Below, in pieces: positions 1-8,727 of a stretch of 38,970 nt of DNA. The notes beneath the pieces were generated by a model. The model was not told where the DNA came from and searched no databases. It saw only the letters and a list, made by a program, of their open reading frames with translations. The translations under genes were made by a program, and so were the position numbers. Position 1 is the stretch's first letter. The number at the start of each line of letters is the position of its first letter. Origin of the DNA: Dehalococcoidia bacterium (GTDB lineage: Bacteria > Chloroflexota > Dehalococcoidia > GIF9 > AB-539-J10); contig JAGGYM010000036.1 of the NCBI GenBank assembly GCA_021162545.1, positions 1 through 38,970 on the forward strand, in the 5' to 3' direction.

Positions 1-89
1 CACAAACCGGGCAGCGCGGGGGCGATTTTTGGAGGTCTCAGCTATCAGGCAAGCTCATCCAGCGCAGGTAGTACTCCATCAGCACCAGG

Positions 90-491
90 TCAGGATCTTC
101 GCCGAACCTCTATCCCGTCGCCAGGGAACCGCTTATCCAGGGAGTAGACTACCCGACTGCCAGCGGACCGTGCCGCTGCCCATACCATGGCGTCAGCAAA
201 TGACACCCTTCCCGAGGGACGACACAGAAGCAGAGCGAGGAGCACCAGGCTTTTGTCCAGGGCGAAAGGTGAGATATTCTCCTTCTGCAAGAAGGCTATC
301 AAGTGATCCACCACTATTTCTCGAGGCACCTGATATACTGACGTCAGGACATACGCCGTCTCGGTTAGCACCACATCTGTTATCAGGAGGTCATCCACTC
401 CGTCTATAATCTTAGCAGCTTGTTCCGCTGATTCGGGAGGATCGCCCGTAAGGTAACGAACTACAACGCTGGTGTCCAGGAAGCCGCTCAA
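90..491 (-). CDS. PIN-domain (VapC-like) ribonuclease toxin
   Basis: 133 aa ORF; N-terminal 'MSGFLDTSVVVRYL', central acidic 'TETAYVL', C-terminal 'SFADAMVWAAA' typical of PIN domains; overlaps the upstream antitoxin by 4 nt. Confidence 0.87.
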   Translation of the reverse strand: MSGFLDTSVVVRYLTGDPPESAEQAAKIIDGVDDLLITDVVLTETAYVLTSVYQVPREIVVDHLIAFLQKENISPFALDKSLVLLALLLCRPSGRVSFADAMVWAAARSAGSRVVYSLDKRFPGDGIEVRRRS

Positions 492-766
492 GATAGCTGC
501 TCCTCCGCACCCACTTTTTGCTTTGCTGCTTTATCCCAGGCCCTATCGCGGGCTTCATCCCACTCCTGTCCAGGGGCTACGCGCACTCTGACGTGCTTTG
601 CCAGACTCCCTTTGAGGGATTTTCTGTGTTCCGGTGGCAGGAAATAGACCTCCACATGGTCATTCACTATACGCTGGAGGGTTAACCACCCGGGCTCCAC
701 ACCGAGTTGGTCACGGATCTCCTTCGCTATGACGACTTGCCCCTTAAAGCCTACCACATGTGCCAC
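488..766 (-). CDS. AbrB/MazE-type antitoxin (VapB-like)
   Basis: 92 aa; 'FKGQVVIAKEIRDQLGVEPGWL' swapped-hairpin AbrB motif; immediately upstream of the PIN toxin. Confidence 0.8.
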   Translation of the reverse strand: MAHVVGFKGQVVIAKEIRDQLGVEPGWLTLQRIVNDHVEVYFLPPEHRKSLKGSLAKHVRVRVAPGQEWDEARDRAWDKAAKQKVGAEEQLS

Positions 767-891
767 AGTATAACCTCCCAGCTCCCTGTATAACTCAGGT
801 TAACACAAGTGTAGTTGGCGGTCAAGAGTGAGAGCAACAAGCCAAACAGCAAAGGCAAACGGCGTTCCCTTCTACAGGGGGTAAGCGCCCC

Positions 892-1482
892 CTATCCCTC
901 GATGACCTCTTTGGTGCTGGGCACGCGCCCGACGAGCCGCTCATCGACGCGGGTAGCCGCATCCAGAGCGCGGCCCAGGGCTTTAAACAAAGCCTCGGCC
1001 TTGTGGTGGTCATTCACGCCGCCGAGTATGCTGGCGTGGAGATTTATCCTGGCTTCGGTGGCAAAGGAAACCAGGAAATGGCGCACCAAATCGGCGCACA
1101 GGTCGCCTATCTTGTCCCGGGTGAAAGTGACCTCTACCACACTGTAAGCTCTCCCGCAGATATCCACTGTCACCATGACCAATGCTTCATCCATAGGGAC
1201 AACGGCGTGCGCCATTCTCACTATGCCCCTCTTCTCTCCCAGAGCCCGGTTAAAGGCCTTGCCCAGCGAGATGGCCACATCTTCCACTACATGATGCTGG
1301 TCATCCCCCGTGGCCGAGAGTTTTATGTCAAACAAACCGTGCTGCGCCAGTTGCGCCAGGAAGTGGTCGAACATCCTTACCCCCGTGGTAATCTCGAATT
1401 GTCCCGTGCCATCGATCCCCAACTCCACCTTGATGGTCGTTTCCGCGGTATCGCGGATAACCTTTGCTTTTCTTTCAGCCAT
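892..1482 (-). CDS. hisB: Imidazoleglycerol-phosphate dehydratase
   Basis: '[16 protein letters not shown]', '[18 protein letters not shown]', '[17 protein letters not shown]' motifs; start taken at internal Met (MAERKAK). Confidence 0.95.
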   Translation of the reverse strand: MAERKAKVIRDTAETTIKVELGIDGTGQFEITTGVRMFDHFLAQLAQHGLFDIKLSATGDDQHHVVEDVAISLGKAFNRALGEKRGIVRMAHAVVPMDEALVMVTVDICGRAYSVVEVTFTRDKIGDLCADLVRHFLVSFATEARINLHASILGGVNDHHKAEALFKALGRALDAATRVDERLVGRVPSTKEVIEG

Positions 1483-1504
1483 TTCTAAACCTCCGCCATT
1501 ATTT

Positions 1505-2650
1505 TCACTTGCCAGAAGCGCGCCGCGTCTGCTCCTCCCCGGCAGCAGCAACGGGCAGGGCCTTCAGCGCCTCAACCACGGTATCGGTATCCTCCGGTCT
1601 GCCCACACTTATCCTGAGGCAATCCACCAGGACAGGATTATCAAAGTAGCGGATGAAAATGCCTCTTTGCCGCAGATGCCCCCATATCTCCCCGGCATTT
1701 CCTCGAAGCACCAGGTTGAGAATGAAATTCCCCCGGGAGGGATAGGGATGCAACCACTCGATTTCCCCCAGTTTCTCGAACAGCCTGTCTCTCTCCGCAA
1801 TTATCATGGCCACGTTGTGGCGAAGATAATTCACATCGGAGAGGGAAGCCAGCACCGCTGCCTGGGCTGCGACATTGATATTGTACGGTTGCTTGATCTT
1901 CATCAGGCAGGCGGCGATTTCCGGAGAGAAAAAGCCATAGCCGACTCTCAAACCTGCCAGCCCGGCCCACTTGCTGAAGGTGCGCAGCACTGCCAGATTG
2001 GGATGGGCAGGCACCAGGTCAGCCACGCTGGCATCAGCGAACTCAAAATAGGCCTCATCCACCACCAGTATCCTCCCCGTATCGAGCAACTCCAGAACCT
2101 CCTGCCGAGAGATGAGATTCCCCGTGGGATTATTGGGAGAGGTAACGAAGATAACCTTGGTCTTCCGGGTCAAAGCCTTTTTCACACCCGCCACATCCAG
2201 GGTGAAGTCCTCGTTCCTGGGCACGCTAACCAGCCTGCCACCACAAACCTCAGTGAGAAAAGGATACATCCCGAACGTCGGAGGACAACTGATAACCTCA
2301 TCTCCAGCTTCGAGGAAGAGCTTCAGGATAAGCTCGATCAGCTCATCGCTGCCACTGCCACAAACTATATGCCGCCGGCTCATGCCGGTGTACTCTTCCA
2401 AAGCCTGCTTCAAGACCCTTTGCTCTGGGTCGGGATAGATATGATAGCGGGGATAATCAGCCAGGGCCCGATACACCTGCGGAGAGCAACCATACGGGTT
2501 TTCATTGCCGTCGAGTTTGATTATCTTCGCCGGCGGCAACTCCGTTCGCTGACCCAGGATTTCAACGGGTTCGATGGGGGTATAGCCGGTTATAGCAGCC
2601 AGATCGGGCCTCATCAATTCTCTGACTTCCACACTTTTTCTTTCACCCAT
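1505..2650 (-). CDS. hisC: Histidinol-phosphate aminotransferase
   Basis: PLP-aminotransferase fold type I: '[12 protein letters not shown]', 'SPNNPTGN', 'VVDEAYFEF', '[16 protein letters not shown]'; start overlaps the hisD end. Confidence 0.95.
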   Translation of the reverse strand: MGERKSVEVRELMRPDLAAITGYTPIEPVEILGQRTELPPAKIIKLDGNENPYGCSPQVYRALADYPRYHIYPDPEQRVLKQALEEYTGMSRRHIVCGSGSDELIELILKLFLEAGDEVISCPPTFGMYPFLTEVCGGRLVSVPRNEDFTLDVAGVKKALTRKTKVIFVTSPNNPTGNLISRQEVLELLDTGRILVVDEAYFEFADASVADLVPAHPNLAVLRTFSKWAGLAGLRVGYGFFSPEIAACLMKIKQPYNINVAAQAAVLASLSDVNYLRHNVAMIIAERDRLFEKLGEIEWLHPYPSRGNFILNLVLRGNAGEIWGHLRQRGIFIRYFDNPVLVDCLRISVGRPEDTDTVVEALKALPVAAAGEEQTRRASGK

Positions 2651-3983
2651 TGTTCTCTCCCTGCAACCTCGCTTCCACCGCCCGTGCATGACCCTCCAAC
2701 CCCTCAGCTTCAGCTATCACCACAGCCGCCTGGCCCAGCTCCCGCATAGCAGTTTCATCCAGAGCAATGACGTTGCTCACCTTGAGAAAATCGCCGATGC
2801 CCAGAGGAGAAGCAAAACGAGCACTGCCTCCCGTGGGCAGCACGTGGCTGGGGCCGGCAATGTAATCCCCCAGAACTATGGGAGAGTTTTCCCCAACGAA
2901 AATACAGCCCGCGTTGCGAATCTTGCCAACCAGGGAAGCTGCCCGCGGAACCATAAGAGAAAGATGCTCCGGAGCAAAGAGGTTAACCAGCTCAATAGCT
3001 TCCTCAAGGTTTTCCACTACCAGCAGCATTCCAGCATCCGCAGCCTGAGCAGCGATAGAGCGACGCTTCATCCCGGCCAGCTGCTTTGCCACTTCCCTCT
3101 CGACCTCATCAGCCAGCTCCGGCGAGGTGGTAATCAAAATAACCGAGGCCAGGGAATCGTGTTCCGCCTGCGCCAGCAGGTCAGCAGCGCAAAGCGCAGG
3201 GTTAGCGCTTTCATCAGCCACAATCACCGCTTCGCTCGGTCCCTCAAGGCCATCGATAGCTACTGCACCATAAACCATCTTCTTGGCCAGCGTGACGAAG
3301 ATGTTGCCCGGCCCGCAAATTTTATCCACCCGGGGCACAGAAGCGGTGCCGAAAGCCAGCGCGGCCACAGCCTGAGCACCACCAACCTTAAAAATGCGGT
3401 CAACGCCGGCGATAGCAGCAGCAGCCAGCGCAGCTGCTGGAATTTCGCCATTTTCTGCCGACGGTGGCGAGACCATGATAATTTCCCGCACTCCTGCTAC
3501 TCTGGCCGGCACCGCCATCATCAAAACCGTAGAAGGGTAAGCAGCGGTACCTCCGGGAACGTACAAACCCACCCTGTCCAGAGGACGCACCTGCTGTCCC
3601 AGGTGCTCGCCGGTAATGAAGGGTCGCTCTTCCGTGCCCGACACCGCGCGGTAAACGGCGGAATGAAAATCGCGTATTCTTCCAGCCGCCAGCTCCAGTG
3701 CTTCAAGGAGCTTCCCGTCCACGGCATCGCGAGCCGCGACAATTTTTTCCCTGCTCACCTCCAGCGAGTCGAGCTCGACGCCATCCAGTTTTCTGGAATA
3801 ATCGCGGAGAGCTTCATCGCCCCTGAAGCGAACATCAGCAACGATTTGCTGCACCACTTCCCAGGCAGAAGCCTCCTTCGAGGATGCTTGTCCTGCCCCC
3901 CCAGGGGAAGAAGTAAATGACTCCCAGTAATTCTTCCGGGAAAGCAGTTTCCTGGCTTCAGTGAAACCGGTAACTCTTCTCAT
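2643..3983 (-). CDS. hisD: Histidinol dehydrogenase
   Basis: 'LYVPGGTAAYPSTVLMMAVPARVAGV', 'DKICGPGNIFVTLAKK', 'IDGLEGPSEAVIVAD', 'LAQAEHD'; start could also be 4001. Confidence 0.96.
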   Translation of the reverse strand: MRRVTGFTEARKLLSRKNYWESFTSSPGGAGQASSKEASAWEVVQQIVADVRFRGDEALRDYSRKLDGVELDSLEVSREKIVAARDAVDGKLLEALELAAGRIRDFHSAVYRAVSGTEERPFITGEHLGQQVRPLDRVGLYVPGGTAAYPSTVLMMAVPARVAGVREIIMVSPPSAENGEIPAAALAAAAIAGVDRIFKVGGAQAVAALAFGTASVPRVDKICGPGNIFVTLAKKMVYGAVAIDGLEGPSEAVIVADESANPALCAADLLAQAEHDSLASVILITTSPELADEVEREVAKQLAGMKRRSIAAQAADAGMLLVVENLEEAIELVNLFAPEHLSLMVPRAASLVGKIRNAGCIFVGENSPIVLGDYIAGPSHVLPTGGSARFASPLGIGDFLKVSNVIALDETAMRELGQAAVVIAEAEGLEGHARAVEARLQGENNG

Positions 3984-4007
3984 ATGTAACCTCGCCTGCA
4001 AGCGCTA

Positions 4008-5438
4008 TTATTGAAGCACAGCTCCGCGGAAAGCCGCAAGAAAAAACTCTATCTTCTCCTCCTTCCCAAGCTGGATGATACTGTCTTTATTCCCGATGAG
4101 GCAGGCGGAAGAGCGAAACAGCACATCTATTACCTTCAACCTGTGTTGCTCCAGCGTCTTCCCCGTTTCAGTATTATCGATTAGCAGGTCGGCATCGTCA
4201 GGCAGGAATGCTTCACTCGCTCCCCAGGTAGGTATCAATTTATAAGGGTCGATGCGATTATCCCGGAGATATTTATCGGCCAGGTTGACGTACTCCGATG
4301 CCACTCTGATGGGCGCAAGTTTGCCCTCCTGAACGAGCGACCTCAAATCATCAACGTTGTCCGCGGGGACATCCTGGCTGATGGCCACCACAATTCTAAC
4401 TCCGCCAAAGCCAAGGCCGAGCAACTTCTCTACCGGGCTGGAGGGGAAACGGGAAAGGTGTTCCCTCAGCCAGTCTTCTCCCGTAATGGCCAGGTCGAAA
4501 TTACCGTTGGCCACCTGAAGCGGCATATCCTGTGGCCTGATCATCTTGATGCCAAGCCAGTCCAGATCGCTGACGGGGCGGCGACTTATCCTCCTCCCTG
4601 AATATCCCCGAAAATTGAGCCCTGCCCGTTCCAGAAGCTGTGTGGTGGGCCCGTGCTGATGACCGTCGGGCAAAGCCAGTTTGATTTCCTTTGCCTGCCA
4701 GCCAGTGAGCACCGGCTTCAGGGCTGTCCGGTCCCTCCGAAAAAATTCCCGCGCCGCCCTGGAGGTATCCTCTCTGGCAACGAACCGTGGACTCAAGCGT
4801 CCCAGTATCTGGCTCAGGTCCTTGTTCTCCAGGCTCTTCCTGTTGGCAATGAGATAAGCCATCACGGGAAACAACTCCGCCAGGGAAACCAGTCTCTGTG
4901 CCTTAAGCTCCGTTTCACCCTCGTGCCACAGGACAGCCAGATCGGCATTCTCGGGGGGATAGGCTTCCGCCGCTCCCCACACGGGGATAATCCTGAACTC
5001 TCCCAGGCGGAAATCCAGGGCCATGCCCTCAGCGAGGTTGGGATACTCGCTCACGATGCGATAAGCACCCCCTCCGGGGAGCTCATCGAGACGGGACAGG
5101 CCCAATTTCTCACTGGCAGCCACGCACACGTTGCCATCGCCGTAGCCCAGGTTGGCCACGCTCACCAGCGCGCTCGCAGGATACCTCGTTTGCAACTCCT
5201 CGATCCAGTCTAGACCGCATATACCGAAGTCATAGTTTCCTACAGCCACCTGCACGGGAATATCTTTCGCCTGAAACACCTTGGCCGAAAGGTAAGGAAA
5301 CTCGGCCGACTCAAGGCAATATTGCCTCGTCTTCGCGTCGTAACCCGAAAAACTCAAGCCGACCTCCTTCAGAAACTCCGCCGTGGATGAAAGAAATCTG
5401 CCCTTGGGCAAGGCAAATCTGACAGGTTGGTATTCCAT
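4008..5438 (-). CDS. hisG: Tandem-duplicated (fused) ATP phosphoribosyltransferase HisG-like protein
   Basis: 476 aa, about twice the ~210-230 aa length of short-form HisG. N half: 'FALPKGRFL...KDIPVQVAVGNYDFGICGLDWI...YPNLAEG...WGAAEAYPPENADLAVLWHEGETEL'. C half: 'LALPDG...RPQDMPLQVANGNFDLAITGEDWL...LGLGFGGVRIVVA...WGASEAFLPDDADLLIDNTETGKTL'. Confidence 0.88.
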   Translation of the reverse strand: MEYQPVRFALPKGRFLSSTAEFLKEVGLSFSGYDAKTRQYCLESAEFPYLSAKVFQAKDIPVQVAVGNYDFGICGLDWIEELQTRYPASALVSVANLGYGDGNVCVAASEKLGLSRLDELPGGGAYRIVSEYPNLAEGMALDFRLGEFRIIPVWGAAEAYPPENADLAVLWHEGETELKAQRLVSLAELFPVMAYLIANRKSLENKDLSQILGRLSPRFVAREDTSRAAREFFRRDRTALKPVLTGWQAKEIKLALPDGHQHGPTTQLLERAGLNFRGYSGRRISRRPVSDLDWLGIKMIRPQDMPLQVANGNFDLAITGEDWLREHLSRFPSSPVEKLLGLGFGGVRIVVAISQDVPADNVDDLRSLVQEGKLAPIRVASEYVNLADKYLRDNRIDPYKLIPTWGASEAFLPDDADLLIDNTETGKTLEQHRLKVIDVLFRSSACLIGNKDSIIQLGKEEKIEFFLAAFRGAVLQ

Positions 5439-5446
5439 AAACAGCT

Positions 5447-6679
5447 TTACCCGCTTATCGCAGCCAGGACCTCTTCTTCAGAATTCACTCGCAATCTCTG
5501 TTTACCTTCACAGTCCTCGAGCACAAATGGCCCTTCGCCGGAAATCGAGATAACCCAGCGGTAGCCGGCTTCTTTGCGCTCCTCAAAGCCAAGCTCCGCC
5601 GTGTACCCGGCACCGCGAAGTGATTTCGCCAGAGCGAAACATTTGTTCACCACCCCTGCGTCCAGCTCTTCACCCCTGACCAGTATCCTCTCAACGCCAT
5701 TTCCCCTCTCCCCCGGCAGCAACTCCATTATGGGATCGGCATAGAGGGCAAAGCCACAGGCAGGCACCTTCTTGCCTCCCATGAGAGGAATAAGGTCGTC
5801 GTATCTTCCTCCTCCCCCCACTCTATTCACTCCAGAGAGGAACTGAAAACACACTCCGGTATAATACTCAAAGCCACTTATGGCTTTGACGTCGATGCTG
5901 TAATCACAATCCAGGTCATCCAGCGAGGTGGTAATGTTGATGAAATTATCCAGGGCCGACCTGAAAGCGGGGGAGGCCTCACGAGAGATGGCCCTGATAT
6001 TCTGCAGGAAGTTGCTCGACCTGCCCTTGAGATTCAGGAGCCCGTTCAAGAGATTATCGAGCCAGGGATTGCTCCCCTCCATCTTCTCCAGTATGCTCCA
6101 GTCTCCTTCCAGAATGCAGTTCAGTACTCTGGCCTCCTCCCCGGAATCGAGCCCAAACTCCCTGACCAGCTCCTTGACCAGGCCGGCATGTGATAGCTGC
6201 AATTCGACCTCACCCAGACCCATCTGGCACATCGTCTCCCTGGCCAGCAAAATCGCCTCGACATCGGCGGTAAATTCAGTGCCCCCCAAAAACTCGGTGC
6301 CATACTGCCAGCGCTCTCTTTTCTCCCTGCCCGTTCTTTCAAAAGCAAATATGTTGGTCACGTAGAAGAGCCTGGCGACCTCCTGGTCGCTGAGGTTATC
6401 GATATAGAGCCTGGCTATGGGGATGGTGCCGTCGGGCTTCAAGACCACCCTCTCGCCACTCCAGCCATCCCAATCGAGGAAGGAATAAACCCGGCGCAGC
6501 ATTCCGGGAGTAAGCGTCCCGGTAGAGGTGAAAAGGTGCAGGTACTCCAGCGTTGGCGTTCGCACCTCACGGTATCCCCACCTCTGGCAGCAGTTCCTGA
6601 ACACGTCCACCACGTGACGGAAGCGCAACATATCTCCCGGCAACATATCCTGCATTCCTTTACACTTCTGGTTTTCCAT
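5447..6679 (-). CDS. hisZ: HisZ (HisRS-like regulatory subunit of ATP phosphoribosyltransferase) with a C-terminal anticodon-binding-like domain
   Basis: Class II synthetase-like fold: 'GMQDMLPGD', 'LKPDGTIPIARLY', 'GFEYYTGVCFQF', 'GGGRYDDLIPLMGG'; the HisRS 'RGLDYYTG' arginine is absent (SGFEYYTG); adjacent to short-form HisG. Confidence 0.82.
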   Translation of the reverse strand: MENQKCKGMQDMLPGDMLRFRHVVDVFRNCCQRWGYREVRTPTLEYLHLFTSTGTLTPGMLRRVYSFLDWDGWSGERVVLKPDGTIPIARLYIDNLSDQEVARLFYVTNIFAFERTGREKRERWQYGTEFLGGTEFTADVEAILLARETMCQMGLGEVELQLSHAGLVKELVREFGLDSGEEARVLNCILEGDWSILEKMEGSNPWLDNLLNGLLNLKGRSSNFLQNIRAISREASPAFRSALDNFINITTSLDDLDCDYSIDVKAISGFEYYTGVCFQFLSGVNRVGGGGRYDDLIPLMGGKKVPACGFALYADPIMELLPGERGNGVERILVRGEELDAGVVNKCFALAKSLRGAGYTAELGFEERKEAGYRWVISISGEGPFVLEDCEGKQRLRVNSEEEVLAAISG

Positions 6680-6753
6680 TTTTCCTATTCTACACTATGT
6701 CACTCTGGCTCTCAATAAAGAGTGCCCCCTTCAGCATATTGTTTTCCCTCTTT

Positions 6754-6960
6754 GTCATGGCGAATCGAGCTTATCCGTCATTGCGAGCCTTCATCAGACT
6801 GTCGTTGCGAGCCTTCCTTTTCTGGTCTTTGCGAAGAGCCGCAGGCGACGTGGCAATCTCGTCCCTCTTCGTCTTTGCGAGGCAGCATCGCTGCCGTGGC
6901 AATCTCATGCAAATCTCTTCCCCTCAGATTGCTTCGTCGCTACGTTCCTGGCAATGACGG
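6754..6960. repeat. Cluster of dispersed-repeat units in the hisZ/nfeD intergenic region
   Basis: gtcattgcgagcc (6777), gtcgttgcgagcc (6801), gtctttgcgaagagccgcaggcgacgtggcaatctc (6825), gtctttgcgaggcagcatcgctgccgtggcaatctc (6871), and inverted agattgcttcgtcgctacgttcctggcaatgac (6927). Confidence 0.87.
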
Positions 6961-6970
6961 AAACGGGGAA

Positions 6971-7034
6971 AACTGCCCACATCGTACGCTCCCGCTATGG
7001 GCAGTTTGTTACTTTGCCCCACTTACCCTATAAT
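6971..7034 (+). promoter_or_regulatory. Promoter upstream of the NfeD-protease operon with an overlapping inverted repeat
   Basis: TTGTTA (7006-7011) - 17 nt - TATAAT (7029-7034); inverted repeat AACTGCCCA (6971-6979) / TGGGCAGTT (6998-7006). Confidence 0.65.
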
Positions 7035-7066
7035 TAACACTGTAACCAGAATGGGGTTGTAGATAG

Positions 7067-8410
7067 ATGCGCAGGGCCATTAAAATTTTCAAACTGTTTG
7101 TCTTCGCGTTGCTCATGCTCCCTATGGCCCTGGGCCCTGTAAGCAACGCGGTCGATGCCTCTACCTCCAGAATCGAAGTGCTCCACGTGGAGGGAACTAT
7201 AGTGCCGGTGGTATCCGATTACATAAACAGGGGCATCCGCCAGGCCGAGGAGGAAAACGCCTCCGCCTGCATCATTGAGCTGAACACGCCGGGAGGGCTC
7301 CTCGGCTCCACGGAGAAGATAGTGGGAACAATCATGAACGCCGATGTCCCCATCGTCGTCTTCGTCGCCCCTAAAGGCGCCTGGGCCGCTTCGGCGGGGA
7401 CCTTTATTACTCTGTCCGCTCATGTAGCCGCCATGACACCGGGCACCACCATCGGCGCAGCGCATCCCGTTAGCGGAGGAGGAGAGGAAATACCGGAAGA
7501 CCAGATGAAAAAGATAACCGAATTTTCCGCCAAGTGGATGAAAACCATCGCACAGGAACGCGGCCGCAACATGGAAGAGGCCGAGCTGGCGGTGACGGGA
7601 AGCAAATCCTTTACCGACGTCGATGCCCTCGAGCTTAACCTGATCGACCTGAGGGCTGATAACCTGGAAGACCTCATCTCCAAAATCAACGGCACAAAGG
7701 TCACGCTGGCCAGCGGCAAAGAGGTCACCATAGATACCACGAGCTACGGAATGGAAGAAAACGAGATGAATGCCATCGAACGCTTCCTGCTCACGATAAG
7801 CGACCCCAACATCGCCTATATCCTGATGACGCTGGCCACGATAGGGTTGATCACGGAGATATCCAACCCGGGGATGATATTTCCCGGAGTAGCCGGCGGC
7901 ATCAGTTTGCTGCTGGCTTTCTACTCGCTGGGGGTACTCAATGCCTATTGGGGAGGTGTGGCACTCATTTTGCTTGGCATTGGCCTCCTTATCACGGAGC
8001 TTTTCACCTCCAGCTTCGGATTGCTGACCGGCGGGGGTGTAATCGCCCTGGTCATGGGATCACTGGTGCTCTTCAGTCACAGCCCGGGGATAGAAATCAA
8101 CCGCGGCTTGATTGCCGGGGTAACAGCCGTCATCGCCGCTTTCTGCATCTTCGCCGTTGGTGCTATCATTAGAGGGCAGAAACGCCGCAAGGCTACTGGC
8201 GCCGAGGGCATGGTGGGAGAAGTGGCCATAACCAGGACTCCCCTCGACCCCGAAGGCAAAGTTCTCGCTGAAGGTGAACTCTGGAGCGCCATAACCGATG
8301 GCGAAAGGATAGAGCCCAGGGAAGAAGTAATAATAACCAGGATAGAAGAATTGCGACTGCGGGTAAAGAGAAAATCCAAAGAGGAAAAGAGTAAAAAAGG
8401 GGCTGATTAA
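7067..8410 (+). CDS. NfeD-family membrane-bound serine protease (ClpP-class) with C-terminal NfeD OB domain
   Basis: Signal peptide, 'IIELNTPGGLL', 'KGAWAASAGTFI', 'MTPGTTIGAAHPV', multiple TM segments, C-terminal OB-like domain. Confidence 0.93.
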   Translation: MRRAIKIFKLFVFALLMLPMALGPVSNAVDASTSRIEVLHVEGTIVPVVSDYINRGIRQAEEENASACIIELNTPGGLLGSTEKIVGTIMNADVPIVVFVAPKGAWAASAGTFITLSAHVAAMTPGTTIGAAHPVSGGGEEIPEDQMKKITEFSAKWMKTIAQERGRNMEEAELAVTGSKSFTDVDALELNLIDLRADNLEDLISKINGTKVTLASGKEVTIDTTSYGMEENEMNAIERFLLTISDPNIAYILMTLATIGLITEISNPGMIFPGVAGGISLLLAFYSLGVLNAYWGGVALILLGIGLLITELFTSSFGLLTGGGVIALVMGSLVLFSHSPGIEINRGLIAGVTAVIAAFCIFAVGAIIRGQKRRKATGAEGMVGEVAITRTPLDPEGKVLAEGELWSAITDGERIEPREEVIITRIEELRLRVKRKSKEEKSKKGAD

Positions 8411-8412
8411 CT

Positions 8413-8727
8413 ATGGAAATGTCTGGTGCGGTTATCACAGCTATAATTTGTGGTGTCATTTGTCTTGGTCTTATTATCTATGCCATTATCAGAGCGCAGA
8501 GACGGAAGCTTTCCACGGGCATAGAGGAGATGATCGGTAAAACGGCCATAGCGCAAACGACACTCAATCCCAAAGGCACAGTTTTCGTTGAAGGCGAAGG
8601 AGAGGTATGGACTGCCATCCTGGAGGGAAATAGCAGCGATACCGTAGAACCTGAAGAGGAGGTGACTATAACCAGAGTAGCAGGATTGAAATTGTGGGTA
8701 ACTAAGAAAGAGAAGGAGGAGAAATGA
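8413..8727 (+). CDS. Short NfeD-like protein (single TM plus OB domain)
   Basis: 104 aa; resembles the C-terminus of the preceding ORF ('IIRAQRRKLSTGIEEMIGKTAIAQTTLNPKGTVFVEGE'). Confidence 0.78.
   Translation: MEMSGAVITAIICGVICLGLIIYAIIRAQRRKLSTGIEEMIGKTAIAQTTLNPKGTVFVEGEGEVWTAILEGNSSDTVEPEEEVTITRVAGLKLWVTKKEKEEK

Noticed and set aside
1310-2749. 479-aa plus-strand ORF antisense to hisB/hisC
   Set aside because: Opposite strand encodes clear HisB and HisC; composition shows no recognizable motifs; shadow ORF in GC-rich coding DNA.
2688-3920. 410-aa plus-strand ORF antisense to hisD
   Set aside because: Shadow ORF of hisD; no domain-like patterns.
6754-6960. Possible CRISPR array
   Set aside because: Units are variable, partly inverted, and lack constant repeat/spacer lengths; matching units occur elsewhere in genes.
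6697-7033. Two ORFs (86 and 103 aa) in the hisZ/nfeD gap
   Set aside because: They are translations of the dispersed repeat cluster ('SLRAFIRLSLRAFLFWSLRRAAGD'), not independent genes.
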